Source: Sedimenticola selenatireducens DSM 17993 (lineage in GTDB: Bacteria > Pseudomonadota > Gammaproteobacteria > Chromatiales > Chromatiaceae). From it: a DNA stretch of 64,000 bases. The DNA lies in assembly GCF_000428045.1 (NCBI RefSeq), contig NZ_ATZE01000001.1:265-64264 (forward strand), read 5' to 3'. Under the pieces are notes generated by a model. That model was not told the origin of the DNA. It was given only the letters and a program-made list of their open reading frames with translations, and made no database searches. Position 1 is the stretch's first letter, and each line of letters begins with the position of its first letter. A program made the translations under genes and the position numbers. Shown piece by piece: positions 45,249-54,173 of the stretch.

Positions 45249-46547
45249 TGAGGCAGCATGCGCGACAACCGAGGATAACCGATGCCGAATAAACCAGGAA
45301 TGACGAACGGCGTGTTGTTGCTGTAGACCTTGCTGGGTTTGCTCGCGTCGAGCTGGATAAAGGCAGTTATAGTCGACGAGGGTAATTAGAAGAAATTTGG
45401 CCTTGGCTGCTATATGGCGAGCAGAAGAAGACGGTGTTCATCTATTCCAACATCCGTGGTCGAAGCATATTCAGACAAGATTGAAATAGCAATTCAGCGG
45501 TACTCTGATCAGAGACGGAAACGCCGCATATGCGTGTTATGCATAATGGACTGAGTATTTGATACACATGCCCGGTGCACAGTTGCCGTCAATTTATCTC
45601 AGTAGTATCACAGAAGCCAGAATCTGTGTATGGGCCTGGCGCCCTTCCATCCCTTCGGCGAGATCCATGGTCATGTGGTGAACAGATAACCCCTGGCACG
45701 CGTGTTCGTGGAGTGTTCCGATTTGCGGTTGGATGCAAACCATCTGAAGCGTGTCCTGCATGCCATCCGGATAGGACAAAAACCTTGGTTATTCTACTTT
45801 ATGAAGTTGGTCGCCTGGTACGCAGGCATAATCTGCAACCAGATCAACTCCTGTTAGTTGCACTGATATCATTCTGCATGCTATCCGACCGACGCCTTTC
45901 CGCGCGTTTGCGATCACCCTACTGGTAAGGTAATAGAGCTACTCATCGCCTGAGTGGAAGTCCTGATTTACTGATCAGCTACGTCGTGCATTGAATGCGC
46001 CACGTTTTATCACCGATGTTCGCTTTTTATATTGGCTTCTACAAATCCAATTGTTTTGTTGTTGATTATTCAATAACCATGAGTGTTATATAAATATACG
46101 TCGGCATGCAGAATGAGCGACACAATAACTCGTCACCAATTGTCACAAACTGTCACAGACATATTGGCAATCCTCAGATACGCTCTATTACAAGAATTCA
46201 ATAAAACAACATTATAACAAGCTTAAAGATTCTACATTTTGGCGTTTAACGTTAAGCATAATACAGAAGAATCTAACTGACTCTAACGCGTCTGGCATTT
46301 TATCGATGCATTAAGTAATCGCACAGGGATGCGAATCACGATTGCGTATTTCGGTATGCCGGATGATTTACCAAGTAACAATTTTAAAATTATAAGTAGT
46401 GCCTATTTTAATTGGCATTTATTAGATAGGTGAACAAACCCGATTTTAGTGAAATTGATTAAATGGCTTTAGTCGCCTTTGTAAGGAGAAGTATGAGATA
46501 GGAAAAAATACGCAGGTTAGTTAAGCCTGTAAAAACCGGGAGGGGAG
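45249..46547. other. 1.3-kb intergenic region at the left edge of an A+T-rich block
   Basis: No gene can be supported. Short frames on both strands (about 45575-45928 plus, 45594-45779 minus) do not resemble known proteins. Base composition shifts to A+T-rich from about 46000 rightward. The right part contains the OmpR-type direct repeats at 46131-46160 and must include the promoter and a long leader for the porin operon. The left part may be decayed sequence. Confidence 0.5.
46131..46160 (+). promoter_or_regulatory. Three 10-base direct repeats, OmpR-type site
   Basis: CGTCACCAAT, TGTCACAAAC and TGTCACAGAC follow one another without gaps, giving GTCAC every ten bases. OmpR-family regulators bind such tandem G-N2-AC-type repeats on one helix face. 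The response regulator at 52161-52886 in the same block is the obvious candidate. The distance to the porin start is about 390 bases, which is long for a promoter-proximal site. Confidence 0.5.
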
Positions 46548-47720
46548 ATGAGAAGAATTGGATTTTGTGCAAGCATGTGCCTAATTGTAGTTGGTTCAGC
46601 CAACGCTAATAACGGTGATCAGATGGTGGGGTTTAGTGCCCTGTCGAATGCAATGGGAGGGGCGGTTACAGCAACTCCACAAGACGTAACCACCTCGTTA
46701 AGTAATCCTGCTGGCCTCGCAACCTTGGATTTGGGGAAATCAAATACTCGATTTGACATGAATCTGGCACTTTTAAACCCTATTCGAGAGTTGAACGGTG
46801 TGTCGAGTGATAATGATATTTATGTCATGGCTACGGGTGGGTTTGCCTTCCGTAACAGTTCGTTGGGTGATCGGTTGACGTTTGCGGTAGGAGCGTACCC
46901 GGTCTCGGGTGGAGGCGTTGACTTTCCCAGTCACGCGTTTACTGCTCCGGTAAATGGATCGCCGTCACCCGTATCAATAGTGGCATCCCGGCAGTCTCTT
47001 AGAATTGGCCCGGCCGTGGCCTACAAGGTTACAGATGATTTTACTTTGGGCGGGAACATCAGTTTGGTCAGTAACATGATGTCAGTTAAGGGAATGACAA
47101 ATTTTCCAACTGATGTTGCTTATGGTGCGTCTTTTGTTTTAGGGGCGACATACGATATTACTGATCAATTGAGATTTGGCGCTGCATACACAAGTAAAAC
47201 ATATTCAGAAGATCTAAATTGGAACCTTAATAACGGAGCATACAGTCTCTCATTTGACGACCCACAAACCATAGCGCTTGGTCTATCGTATGCGCCATCA
47301 GACCGGTTAATGATAGAGGCGGATTTAAAATGGTTGAACTATTCCAATGTCAGGGCAGAAAACGATTTGATAACGCCGCCATCCATGCCCGATCAAAAGC
47401 TTACGTACGGATGGGATGACCAATACGTTATTGCTTTAGGAGTAAAGTACGCACTAACTGGTAAGTACTCCTTGCTGGCTGGTTACAATTATGGCGCCTC
47501 TCCGTTGAAAGAAGACGATATCAACAACAATATCGGCGTCACAGCAATTGTGGAGCATCATCTCAGCGGCGGCATCAGCGCGCAAATGACAAAATTCACA
47601 ACGTTGTCATTCTCTGTTATTCACGGCTATTCGAACGAGATGACTGCATCGGTGGGACCACCCACTAAAGTAAAGTTCGAAACAAATCTGGCTTCACTTC
47701 AATTTACCTATAAATTCTAG
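46548..47720 (+). CDS. FadL/TodX-family outer-membrane porin
   Basis: Outer-membrane beta-barrel of 390 residues of the FadL/OmpP1 family, which carries hydrophobic compounds across the outer membrane. A signal peptide (about 1-20, ending SANA) precedes the plug motif (NGDQMVGFSALSNAMGGAVT, SNPAGLATLD) and a barrel ending LQFTYKF with terminal Phe. GGGAGGGGAG lies just before the ATG. Its ligand is unknown. The following genes encode haem proteins, so the imported compound may be a substrate or signal for that system. Composition is more A+T-rich than in neighbours left of 45249. Confidence 0.9.
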   Translation: MRRIGFCASMCLIVVGSANANNGDQMVGFSALSNAMGGAVTATPQDVTTSLSNPAGLATLDLGKSNTRFDMNLALLNPIRELNGVSSDNDIYVMATGGFAFRNSSLGDRLTFAVGAYPVSGGGVDFPSHAFTAPVNGSPSPVSIVASRQSLRIGPAVAYKVTDDFTLGGNISLVSNMMSVKGMTNFPTDVAYGASFVLGATYDITDQLRFGAAYTSKTYSEDLNWNLNNGAYSLSFDDPQTIALGLSYAPSDRLMIEADLKWLNYSNVRAENDLITPPSMPDQKLTYGWDDQYVIALGVKYALTGKYSLLAGYNYGASPLKEDDINNNIGVTAIVEHHLSGGISAQMTKFTTLSFSVIHGYSNEMTASVGPPTKVKFETNLASLQFTYKF

Positions 47721-47782
47721 GCGTGATGTATCTGTTTTCGTTACATACATTTGAATGTGACAACTAACGAGGAGTGAAAAAA

Positions 47783-49390
47783 ATGAAAAGAGAAAAGTCT
47801 AAGGGTTTGCACAAACGAGCACTAACTACACTTATTAGTGCGGTATTCATCGCGTCAGTAGCGGGGTGTGCAGCACCCAGTTTCTCACCAACTGTTGTGG
47901 ATAGCGAATGGAATACCAACTACAAGGATGCGCTAAGCCCTCACACGCAACTTGCGTTGGGTGTGATGAAGAAAATCAAGAAAAATGAAGACGCAATTGG
48001 TGACAAGCTTGCGCTATCACGGAAGTGGAGCAGCTTGGCGCGCGATATTGACAGTAAAGCTTCTGATGCAACGCTTAACAAATCGCGCAGGGATATAGAA
48101 GCTCTGCTAGGCCAGAAGTTAGTAGATGAGATCAAGGGGGAAGCCTACAGCCGTGGCGACCTGATGGGATTCATGATGAGTAGTGGAATGTCAATTCCGC
48201 CTGGTGGACCATCGGCAATGAACCCGGACCTGGTGGCAGCTGAAAAAGTTGTTGCAATGTTGAAGGGTGATGATAAGTCTGCAGCGCCTGCATTTACCTA
48301 CAAGCCGGTATTGCCTGGAGAAGCTTTGTCGCCAGTGGAAAACCTGACTCTTGGTACTGCGCTGCTTCTTGAAAGAGACAGGCAGTCATTTGATATGAGC
48401 CAAGTATTCCGGTTGGCGCTCTATTTTAGACCGCTAAGGCGCCTGTATGACCCGAACCCCAACATCAACAAGCAACTTAGCACCGATAAGATGGACGTCG
48501 AAACTGTCTATATGGACAGGATTTGGCGTGTATTAAAACCTGAGCAGGTTGCTGCAATACGAGCAATGGATCTAACTCGTACAGATATGAATGAATATCT
48601 TACCAACCACGTAAAGTTATTTAAAGTTGATGAAAAGAGAAATCCGAAGTTTGCATTAATTGAATATACAGTCAATGATTTTCATGAGCAGATTGCACCT
48701 CCGAACACGATTCCGCCCGAGGAAAAGGGGGAGTTCTTTATCGCGAGTTCGCTTAAGAAGTTAAGTGGAAAAGATCCTGATGACGGGCGTAAATTATTTG
48801 AGGGTGTCTGTGCAGCATGTCACGGAGTAGATGGGCAAGGTCGGTTCCCGCCAATCAGTATGAAATCATATCTGTCGCTGCACAGTGATCATGAACACTA
48901 TGAGATTGTGCGCTTTGGCCCACCGCAAAAGCCAGGTTCACCAATAGTGATGCCGACATTTGATGACAAGCTGAGCAGTGATCAAATATGGGCTGTCGTA
49001 CAGTATCTGCGGACATTTGAAAAAGATAACAAAATACGCCGTGGTGAGACGGAGGCTCGCGCCGCCGGTGTGAATTTCTACGATACGAGTGATGTCTATC
49101 AGTTATGGGGTAAGAAGGATGGGGATAAATACTTCCTTGATATACAGAGTGATATTGCGTATCGAATAATGGGTCATATCCCTGGCAGTAACCACATTAG
49201 GCCTGCCGAATTTGATCAGAAAATCGATTCGATTCCCCGTGACAAGGAAATTATTGTGATCGATATGTTCGGTTCACAAGGGCTTATGCCGGCCAAAACC
49301 CTCGCGGATAGCGGATACAAGGTGTCCTATATGGCATCCGGTATGATGGACTGGCATATCACGAGAAACTATCCGGTTTCATACGATTAA
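47783..49390 (+). CDS. Lipoprotein with cytochrome c and rhodanese-like domains
   Basis: Lipoprotein of 535 residues; lipobox VAGC gives Cys29. Residues about 40-320 form a helical region I cannot assign. A monohaem cytochrome c domain follows (about 330-415) with CAACH (343-347) and probable Met ligand in IVMPTF. Residues about 430-535 resemble a rhodanese domain (HIPGSNHIRPAEFD, EIIVIDMFGSQG, LADSGYKVSYMASGMMDW), but the catalytic Cys position reads DMFGSQG with no cysteine, so sulfurtransferase activity is unlikely. GAGG before ATG 47783 sets the start; a GTG nine bases upstream is in frame. This three-part fusion is unusual. Confidence 0.85.
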   Translation: MKREKSKGLHKRALTTLISAVFIASVAGCAAPSFSPTVVDSEWNTNYKDALSPHTQLALGVMKKIKKNEDAIGDKLALSRKWSSLARDIDSKASDATLNKSRRDIEALLGQKLVDEIKGEAYSRGDLMGFMMSSGMSIPPGGPSAMNPDLVAAEKVVAMLKGDDKSAAPAFTYKPVLPGEALSPVENLTLGTALLLERDRQSFDMSQVFRLALYFRPLRRLYDPNPNINKQLSTDKMDVETVYMDRIWRVLKPEQVAAIRAMDLTRTDMNEYLTNHVKLFKVDEKRNPKFALIEYTVNDFHEQIAPPNTIPPEEKGEFFIASSLKKLSGKDPDDGRKLFEGVCAACHGVDGQGRFPPISMKSYLSLHSDHEHYEIVRFGPPQKPGSPIVMPTFDDKLSSDQIWAVVQYLRTFEKDNKIRRGETEARAAGVNFYDTSDVYQLWGKKDGDKYFLDIQSDIAYRIMGHIPGSNHIRPAEFDQKIDSIPRDKEIIVIDMFGSQGLMPAKTLADSGYKVSYMASGMMDWHITRNYPVSYD

Positions 49391-49412
49391 CAATCAGTTA
49401 TTCACTCCGAAG

Positions 49413-49445
49413 CCTCATGATGAGGCTTCGGAGTGCTCATGCAGG
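49413..49445 (+). terminator. Long perfect hairpin between genes
   Basis: CACTCCGAAGCCTCAT is followed, after one base, by its exact complement: a 16-base perfect palindrome. There is no T-run, so it could be partial termination or RNA processing that sets the ratio of the lipoprotein to the downstream haem proteins. Confidence 0.6.
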
Positions 49446-49477
49446 AAACTGCAGATTGATGGGAGATAAATAAAGTG

Positions 49478-50092
49478 ATGACGATTAGTTTATGGTGTAA
49501 CGGGAGGCGAAAACTGACTGTCGTAATGTTATTGACGGTCTGTGCATATTCAACCATTACCAGTGCGGATAGTGATACGGTGTCTGTCGAGGCGCCCGAT
49601 ATAGCGGAAGTGAAGGCTAGTGCAAAACACTATGTCGGATCACTGAAGGCGCTGCTTCAGAAGAAGATGTCGGCAGATGGACCAATTGGTGCGCTTGATG
49701 TTTGTGGTGTTGAGGGGGCACGGATAGGTGGGGAAATTACCAGGAATACCGGATGGTCAGTTCGGCGCATAACCAATCGCGCCAGAAATCCCTTGGCAAT
49801 GCCGGATGAATATGAATCAAAAATGCTTGATCAATTCAATGCGAAAATCGCTGAACAACCCGATACAACTTCACTCGTTAAGTATGAGGTTGTAGAAGAA
49901 AACGGCGCTACTTATGCGCGCTTTATGAAAGGAATACGGGTGGAGCCGGTCTGTCTGACTTGCCATGGTGACAAGGCTACGATGGGTGAAGTGGGTGACA
50001 AAATAGATAGTCTTTATCCGCATGATAAGGCGCGTGACTACAAAATAGGAGACTTGCGTGGGGCGTTGTCAATAAAAATCAAGTTGGAATAA
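49478..50092 (+). CDS. DUF3365 (Tll0287-like) haem protein
   Basis: Exported protein of 204 residues with a signal peptide (about 10-31, ending TSADS) and a DUF3365 domain with c-type haem motif CLTCHG near 158-163. Helical start ASAKHYVGSLKALLQKKM, then VCGVEGARIGGEITRNTGWSVRRITNRARNP are typical of the family. DUF3365 proteins are PAS-like haem sensors or electron carriers, often linked to sensor kinases. GGGAGA is upstream; GTG 49475 has the better spacing, ATG 49478 is used. It lies in the same run as the cytochrome-rhodanese lipoprotein. Confidence 0.85.
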   Translation: MTISLWCNGRRKLTVVMLLTVCAYSTITSADSDTVSVEAPDIAEVKASAKHYVGSLKALLQKKMSADGPIGALDVCGVEGARIGGEITRNTGWSVRRITNRARNPLAMPDEYESKMLDQFNAKIAEQPDTTSLVKYEVVEENGATYARFMKGIRVEPVCLTCHGDKATMGEVGDKIDSLYPHDKARDYKIGDLRGALSIKIKLE

Positions 50093-50153
50093 AAGGAAGG
50101 CCGGTTAGCTAGCGTCAGACTCATTGTGGCAAATGTATATAGGAGAATAATCA

Positions 50154-50663
50154 ATGCTCAGAAATACGAATAAATACAAGCAAATAATGTTTGGAACACT
50201 GATTATGCTTGGTATTTCGCTGTCTCTTGGTACAGGTATACTATATGGGGCGGAGCCAATATCAAAAAAATTGACACCGAAACTAAATGAATTGTTGACT
50301 GACGAGATGTTATCAATAAAGCAGGCAGTCACCCATATAATGAACGGAATCGTCGTCGGTGATCACTCGATTGTTGAAAATATGGCTACTCAAATCAATG
50401 ACAGTTTTATTTTAAAACAACAGTTGACGGAAAAAGATAAAGCAGATCTTATGGCGGTGGCTCCGAAGCGGTTTCTTGAAATGGATGGGAAGTTCCATGA
50501 GCTTTCAGGAAAACTCGCTGATGCGGCGGTTAGTAAGGATTACGATCTACAGCGGTTTTATTTTGCAAAGCTTATAGAAAGTTGTCAGACATGCCATAGT
50601 GAGTATGTCACTGACAAATTCCCAAGTTTTTCCGGTGCAGCATCGTCTGGGCATGTGCACTAA
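50154..50663 (+). CDS. Cytochrome c'-like haem protein
   Basis: Exported protein of 169 residues: signal peptide (about 8-32), helical middle, and a single haem motif CQTCHSEYVTDKFP near the C-terminus. A late CXXCH after a helical bundle is the class II cytochrome arrangement, as at 4349-4834, though overall similarity is low. It ends with SGHVH. AGGAG lies before the ATG. It is the last gene of the porin-haem protein run and is followed by a strong terminator. Confidence 0.8.
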   Translation: MLRNTNKYKQIMFGTLIMLGISLSLGTGILYGAEPISKKLTPKLNELLTDEMLSIKQAVTHIMNGIVVGDHSIVENMATQINDSFILKQQLTEKDKADLMAVAPKRFLEMDGKFHELSGKLADAAVSKDYDLQRFYFAKLIESCQTCHSEYVTDKFPSFSGAASSGHVH

Positions 50664-50731
50664 TCGATGCTTAATTACTGCTGATAATTTATAACCCACC
50701 TGTTCCCCCCAAGCTGTTCCTCTTCCATAGG

Positions 50732-50773
50732 ACAGGCTGTATTTATAGAATTACTATAAATACAGCCTGTTTG
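50732..50773. terminator. Strong bidirectional terminator
   Basis: ACAGGCTGTATTTATAG and CTATAAATACAGCCTGT form a perfect 17-base stem with a five-base loop between convergent genes (cytochrome rightward, histidine kinase leftward). The downstream T content is modest, but the stem is long enough to act from both sides. Confidence 0.75.
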
Positions 50774-50835
50774 ACTTCCTGAAAGGGTTCAAATTATGGC
50801 CAGGACTAGCCGCGCAATTATTCCGTCATTCCAAC

Positions 50836-52164
50836 TTAGTTCTTTACGGGGATAATAAGGGTCGCCGTCAAGCCGCCCCCCGGAGTTTCGTCAAGACGAA
50901 TATTCCATTCATTGGAGTCGGCAAGTTGTTTGGCAATCGCCAATCCAAGGCCGCTGCCGCCTGAGTCAAGTGTGCGTGATTTGTCTATTCGATAAAATGG
51001 TTCAAAGACACGATCCTGTTCATCGGGTGGGATTCCTATACCACGGTCGCGTATACGAATTGTGATTAGATTAGAGCTGCGCATGCACGCCACATTAATT
51101 GGCTGGCGGTTACCGTATTTCAAGGCGTTACTTAGCAAGTTAATAATTATACGTCGCAGTGCAAGTACATTGACGTGTATTACAATCGGATTCTCTATGG
51201 TTAGAGAGATAGTGTTTTCTTGATGCGTACATCCAACTACTAAATCGCGAATGACCTCGTTTATATCAACTGTTTCTTTTTCCTTTCCCTCGATGCCTGC
51301 ACCAAAAGCCAGTGATTCATCGATAAGGCATGTCATATGTGCAATATCGAGTTCAATTTCCCGAATAAGTGGTGTTGGGTCTTTGTTAATAGCGAATAAT
51401 CCTAAAGCGAGACGAATTCTCGTCAATGGTGTTCGCAAGTCATGAGCAATACCGGTTAAAAGGGTTGTGCGATTTGCCAATAAAGACGATACGTTACGCG
51501 CCATCTTATTGAACGATTTCGCCAAGCTGGCGAGTTCTGCTACGCCATTTTCGGGTAGTTCTGGTGGTAAATTACCGTTTTCAAGTTGGGATGTGACTCG
51601 GGCGAGTTTGGATAGTGGTTGCGTAACTCTTCTGACAAGAATGAATGTAGAAAACAGGGTGGCAGCTATTACAAAAACAATAATAAGAGTCAATGTAATT
51701 GACATGCTGATTCCAAGCCTGTGTTCAGCGACACCAAAGCGAATTTTTTTGCCATCCATGATTGTATCGAGCCAATACCAGCGTTCACCTCCTATTATAT
51801 TTGTAGAAGTGGTAACCGAACTTTGTGCCTGGGCAGCTAACGAATCTCTCAGTAAAACAATATATGGAAAAACGATACGTGTAGAAGGGATATGGCTAAT
51901 AGGTTTCTGTATCCGCACTCCAGAGTGATGCTCGAGATTATATTCAAATGTAGGGCGTTTATCAGGATCAATGGTGGTCCAAGTGTGGGCCGATACAATC
52001 ATGAAAGAAGCCAGGTCATTGGCTGATCTATGCGCAATCGGAACCATCAGGAAGTAGGCGATGGATACGAAGGTAAGTATCTCGAAAATTAACAGTACAC
52101 CTGCAATAGTGGTGGCAGTTGCTCCAAACAGTGACTTCTTTAGGCGGGTATCACTATAATTCAT
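50836..52164 (-). CDS. EnvZ-type sensor histidine kinase
   Basis: Membrane kinase of 442 residues. Helices at about 15-40 and 155-177 bracket a periplasmic domain of some 115 residues, followed by HAMP, phosphoacceptor motif GIAHDLRTPLTRIRL and an ATPase domain with NLLSNALKYG, RDRGIGIPP and GGSGLGL. The four-base overlap with the response regulator gene shows one operon. It is convergent with the haem-protein genes and probably controls them; the signal is unknown. Confidence 0.92.
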   Translation of the reverse strand: MNYSDTRLKKSLFGATATTIAGVLLIFEILTFVSIAYFLMVPIAHRSANDLASFMIVSAHTWTTIDPDKRPTFEYNLEHHSGVRIQKPISHIPSTRIVFPYIVLLRDSLAAQAQSSVTTSTNIIGGERWYWLDTIMDGKKIRFGVAEHRLGISMSITLTLIIVFVIAATLFSTFILVRRVTQPLSKLARVTSQLENGNLPPELPENGVAELASLAKSFNKMARNVSSLLANRTTLLTGIAHDLRTPLTRIRLALGLFAINKDPTPLIREIELDIAHMTCLIDESLAFGAGIEGKEKETVDINEVIRDLVVGCTHQENTISLTIENPIVIHVNVLALRRIIINLLSNALKYGNRQPINVACMRSSNLITIRIRDRGIGIPPDEQDRVFEPFYRIDKSRTLDSGGSGLGLAIAKQLADSNEWNIRLDETPGGGLTATLIIPVKN

Positions 52165-52886
52165 TCGAATTCAACTGGAACTGATAGAATATATCCCTCA
52201 CCCCATATTGTACGAATGTATTGCGGGTCCGCAGGGTTTTCTTCGATTTTTTGACGTAATCTGAAGATGCGTTGATCAATACTGCGATCGAAAGGTACGT
52301 GCTCATAACCTTTTAGTAGGTCCAATAAATGATCACGGTTAAGGACTTTATTACTATGCTTGAGAAAAATACTTAGAAGTTTGTAGTCTGCAGTGGTTAA
52401 TTGCACTTGTTGATCGTTTCGGTAGAGCGTGTGCATTACCGAGTCAAGTAAAAATGGTCCGAAACGATAATTATGTGTATTTGTAGGTGAGTGGTTGTTT
52501 TTATCTTTATTGTCTTCAGTGCGTCTAAGAACAGCCCGTATACGCGCAATCAGCTCTCTTGGGTTGAACGGTTTTGAGATATAGTCATCGGCTCCGACTT
52601 CCAGCCCTATTATTCGGTCAATATCCTTGCCTTTGGCTGATAACATGATAATGGGTATGGAATATTGAGTGCGTAATTTTCGCGCCAAACTCAAACCGTC
52701 ATCTCCGGGCAACATAACATCTAGAATTACCAGGTCGACTGACTGTGATGAGAGTATCTCTTTCATCTCACCTCCGTCTTTCGCTGATAACGAATAAAAA
52801 CCTTCTTCTTCTAGATAGCTCTGTAGTAGCTTACGTAGCCTGGAATCATCATCAACCGCCAGCACACGTATTTTATTTTTGTTCAT
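52161..52886 (-). CDS. OmpR-family response regulator
   Basis: Response regulator of 241 residues: receiver domain with VDDDSRLRKLL and phosphoacceptor Asp in LVILDVMLPGDDG (about 55), then a winged-helix domain ending IRTIWGEGYILSVPVEFE, close to the OmpR pattern. It probably binds the 10-base direct repeats at 46131-46160 upstream of the porin. An A+T-rich palindrome lies about 90 bases upstream of its start. Confidence 0.93.
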   Translation of the reverse strand: MNKNKIRVLAVDDDSRLRKLLQSYLEEEGFYSLSAKDGGEMKEILSSQSVDLVILDVMLPGDDGLSLARKLRTQYSIPIIMLSAKGKDIDRIIGLEVGADDYISKPFNPRELIARIRAVLRRTEDNKDKNNHSPTNTHNYRFGPFLLDSVMHTLYRNDQQVQLTTADYKLLSIFLKHSNKVLNRDHLLDLLKGYEHVPFDRSIDQRIFRLRQKIEENPADPQYIRTIWGEGYILSVPVEFE

Positions 52887-52973
52887 TAGGGTGATCTAAG
52901 GCTTTATTAAACGTGATAGTTGTCTGACCTAATTATTGAGTAAAATACAACAGCTGTCTCATACCATATATGA

Positions 52974-52992
52974 CAATTATTATCAATAATTG
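52974..52992. promoter_or_regulatory. A+T-rich palindrome, Fur-box-like
   Basis: CAATTATT-ATC-AATAATTG is a perfect 8-3-8 inverted repeat upstream of the two-component operon. It partly resembles the 19-base Fur consensus, so iron control is possible. A+T-rich palindromes are easy to find by chance in this composition. Confidence 0.35.
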
Positions 52993-53228
52993 TAAGAGGT
53001 AGTGCTAAATGCTCAACCGCACTGTGGTGTGGTAATTGATATCAACAGAGAAAAAAAGGAGGCAGAATATATTGACAGATAACAACGAAAATATAGTAAC
53101 CACTACGTCCATTGGTGGAAGCCGCTGGAGTATTCACGAAAAGGTATGACTTGGTGATTCGCCTGGTCATATTGAGCCGATATTGGTTAACGTTTTGATG
53201 AATGATAAAGGCATTTGTATGGTGGACA

Positions 53229-53333
53229 ACCGCGCCTCTGGACGTTGAGCGTGCACCAGGAGTGATCCAAAGCCTTAATGAGATGGTGCGCAAGTTTGAG
53301 ACAGTGATCATTATTGTTACCCGTGATGAATAA
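53229..53333 (+). pseudogene. Fragment of an ABC exporter ATPase gene
   Basis: The reading TAPLDVERAPGVIQSLNEMV followed by RKFETVIIIVTRDE and a stop aligns with the Walker B to switch region of the intact ATPase at 44541-45248 (26 of 34 residues identical by my count). It shares the rare TAPLD. DNA identity continues past the stop (AAATTATCC in both), so the stop replaces a Lys codon. The switch His has become Arg, and all N-terminal motifs are missing. Most base changes are at third positions, so this descends from a related gene rather than a recent copy. No other gene is seen in 52887-53464. Confidence 0.85.
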
Positions 53334-53464
53334 ATTATCCAACCGTGGCGAACCGTTGAAATGATTTGTCAGATCGGATGTCCCCAGCTCTGGTCTGATA
53401 GAATTCTTTATGGCCGTCCGCTGTCTGCTATCCCCGGATGGTCATGTACAACCGGAGAACTAGC

Positions 53465-53911
53465 ATGACCACCCATATGACACAACACTATCAATCCCTG
53501 CAGCGCATGTACCTGTCGGCGCCGATTAATCAGCTCTATCTGCCGGAAATCGTTATTACAGAAGGGGAGGCGAGGATCGGCATTGAGCTACGGGAGGATT
53601 TTCACCATGCTGCGGGTGCGGTACACGGTTCGGTCTACTTCAAGATGCTGGATGACGCGGCATATTTTGCCGTCAGTTCGCTGGAGCCGGAGTTATTTAT
53701 GTTGACAGCCTCTTTTACGACCTATTTGATTCGACCGGTCTCATCCGGTGTTATGCGCTCGGAGGGCAGGGTGGTCAGCCGTACGCGGAGCCAATTCATT
53801 GCGGAATCCGTCGTCTATGATGGTCGAGGCAGGGAGCTGGCCCGGGGCAGTGGCATCTTCGTCAAGGGGCGACCGCGCCTGAAGGACGCGGCTGGCTACG
53901 GGGTCGACTGA
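53465..53911 (+). CDS. Hotdog-fold thioesterase (PaaI-like)
   Basis: Protein of 148 residues with a single hotdog domain: HHAAGAVHGSVYFKMLDDAAYF carries the usual helix motif with an acidic residue, followed by LTASFTTYLIRPVSSG and RSEGRVVSRTRSQFIAESVVYD. Members hydrolyse acyl-CoA or acyl-ACP thioesters; the substrate is not predictable. GGAGA seven bases before ATG 53465 sets the start. It stands alone, with about 260 gene-free bases before the next start. Confidence 0.85.
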   Translation: MTTHMTQHYQSLQRMYLSAPINQLYLPEIVITEGEARIGIELREDFHHAAGAVHGSVYFKMLDDAAYFAVSSLEPELFMLTASFTTYLIRPVSSGVMRSEGRVVSRTRSQFIAESVVYDGRGRELARGSGIFVKGRPRLKDAAGYGVD

Positions 53912-54173
53912 TGAAAGGCACATTCTTGTAAAGGTTTTTTCCTTTCTGTCGCTATCCATTCAGGGCTCCCTACGAACCCGAAAATAATATTCAGAACAAT
54001 TTTAGCTGCGAATGTCATGCAACTATTCCGGGGGGCACCCGGAAGCCGGGTAACCACTGGTTTGCCCGGTCTATATTGGTTTTATATCTCAACGGTTACA
54101 TCAGCAGGCAGGGTTTTACGGGTTCCGGCACTTGGAAAACAGGGTGGAGCGGGTTTTGCAGAAGAGGTATAGC

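Noticed and set aside
45575-45928. Plus-strand frame of 117 codons in the large intergenic gap
   Set aside because: No ribosome site, no recognisable family and biased residues (Arg/Leu/Cys); a competing minus frame overlaps it.
49391-49477. Small RNA or riboswitch at the 16-base palindrome
   Set aside because: The structure is a simple hairpin between cotranscribed genes; nothing suggests a ligand-binding fold.
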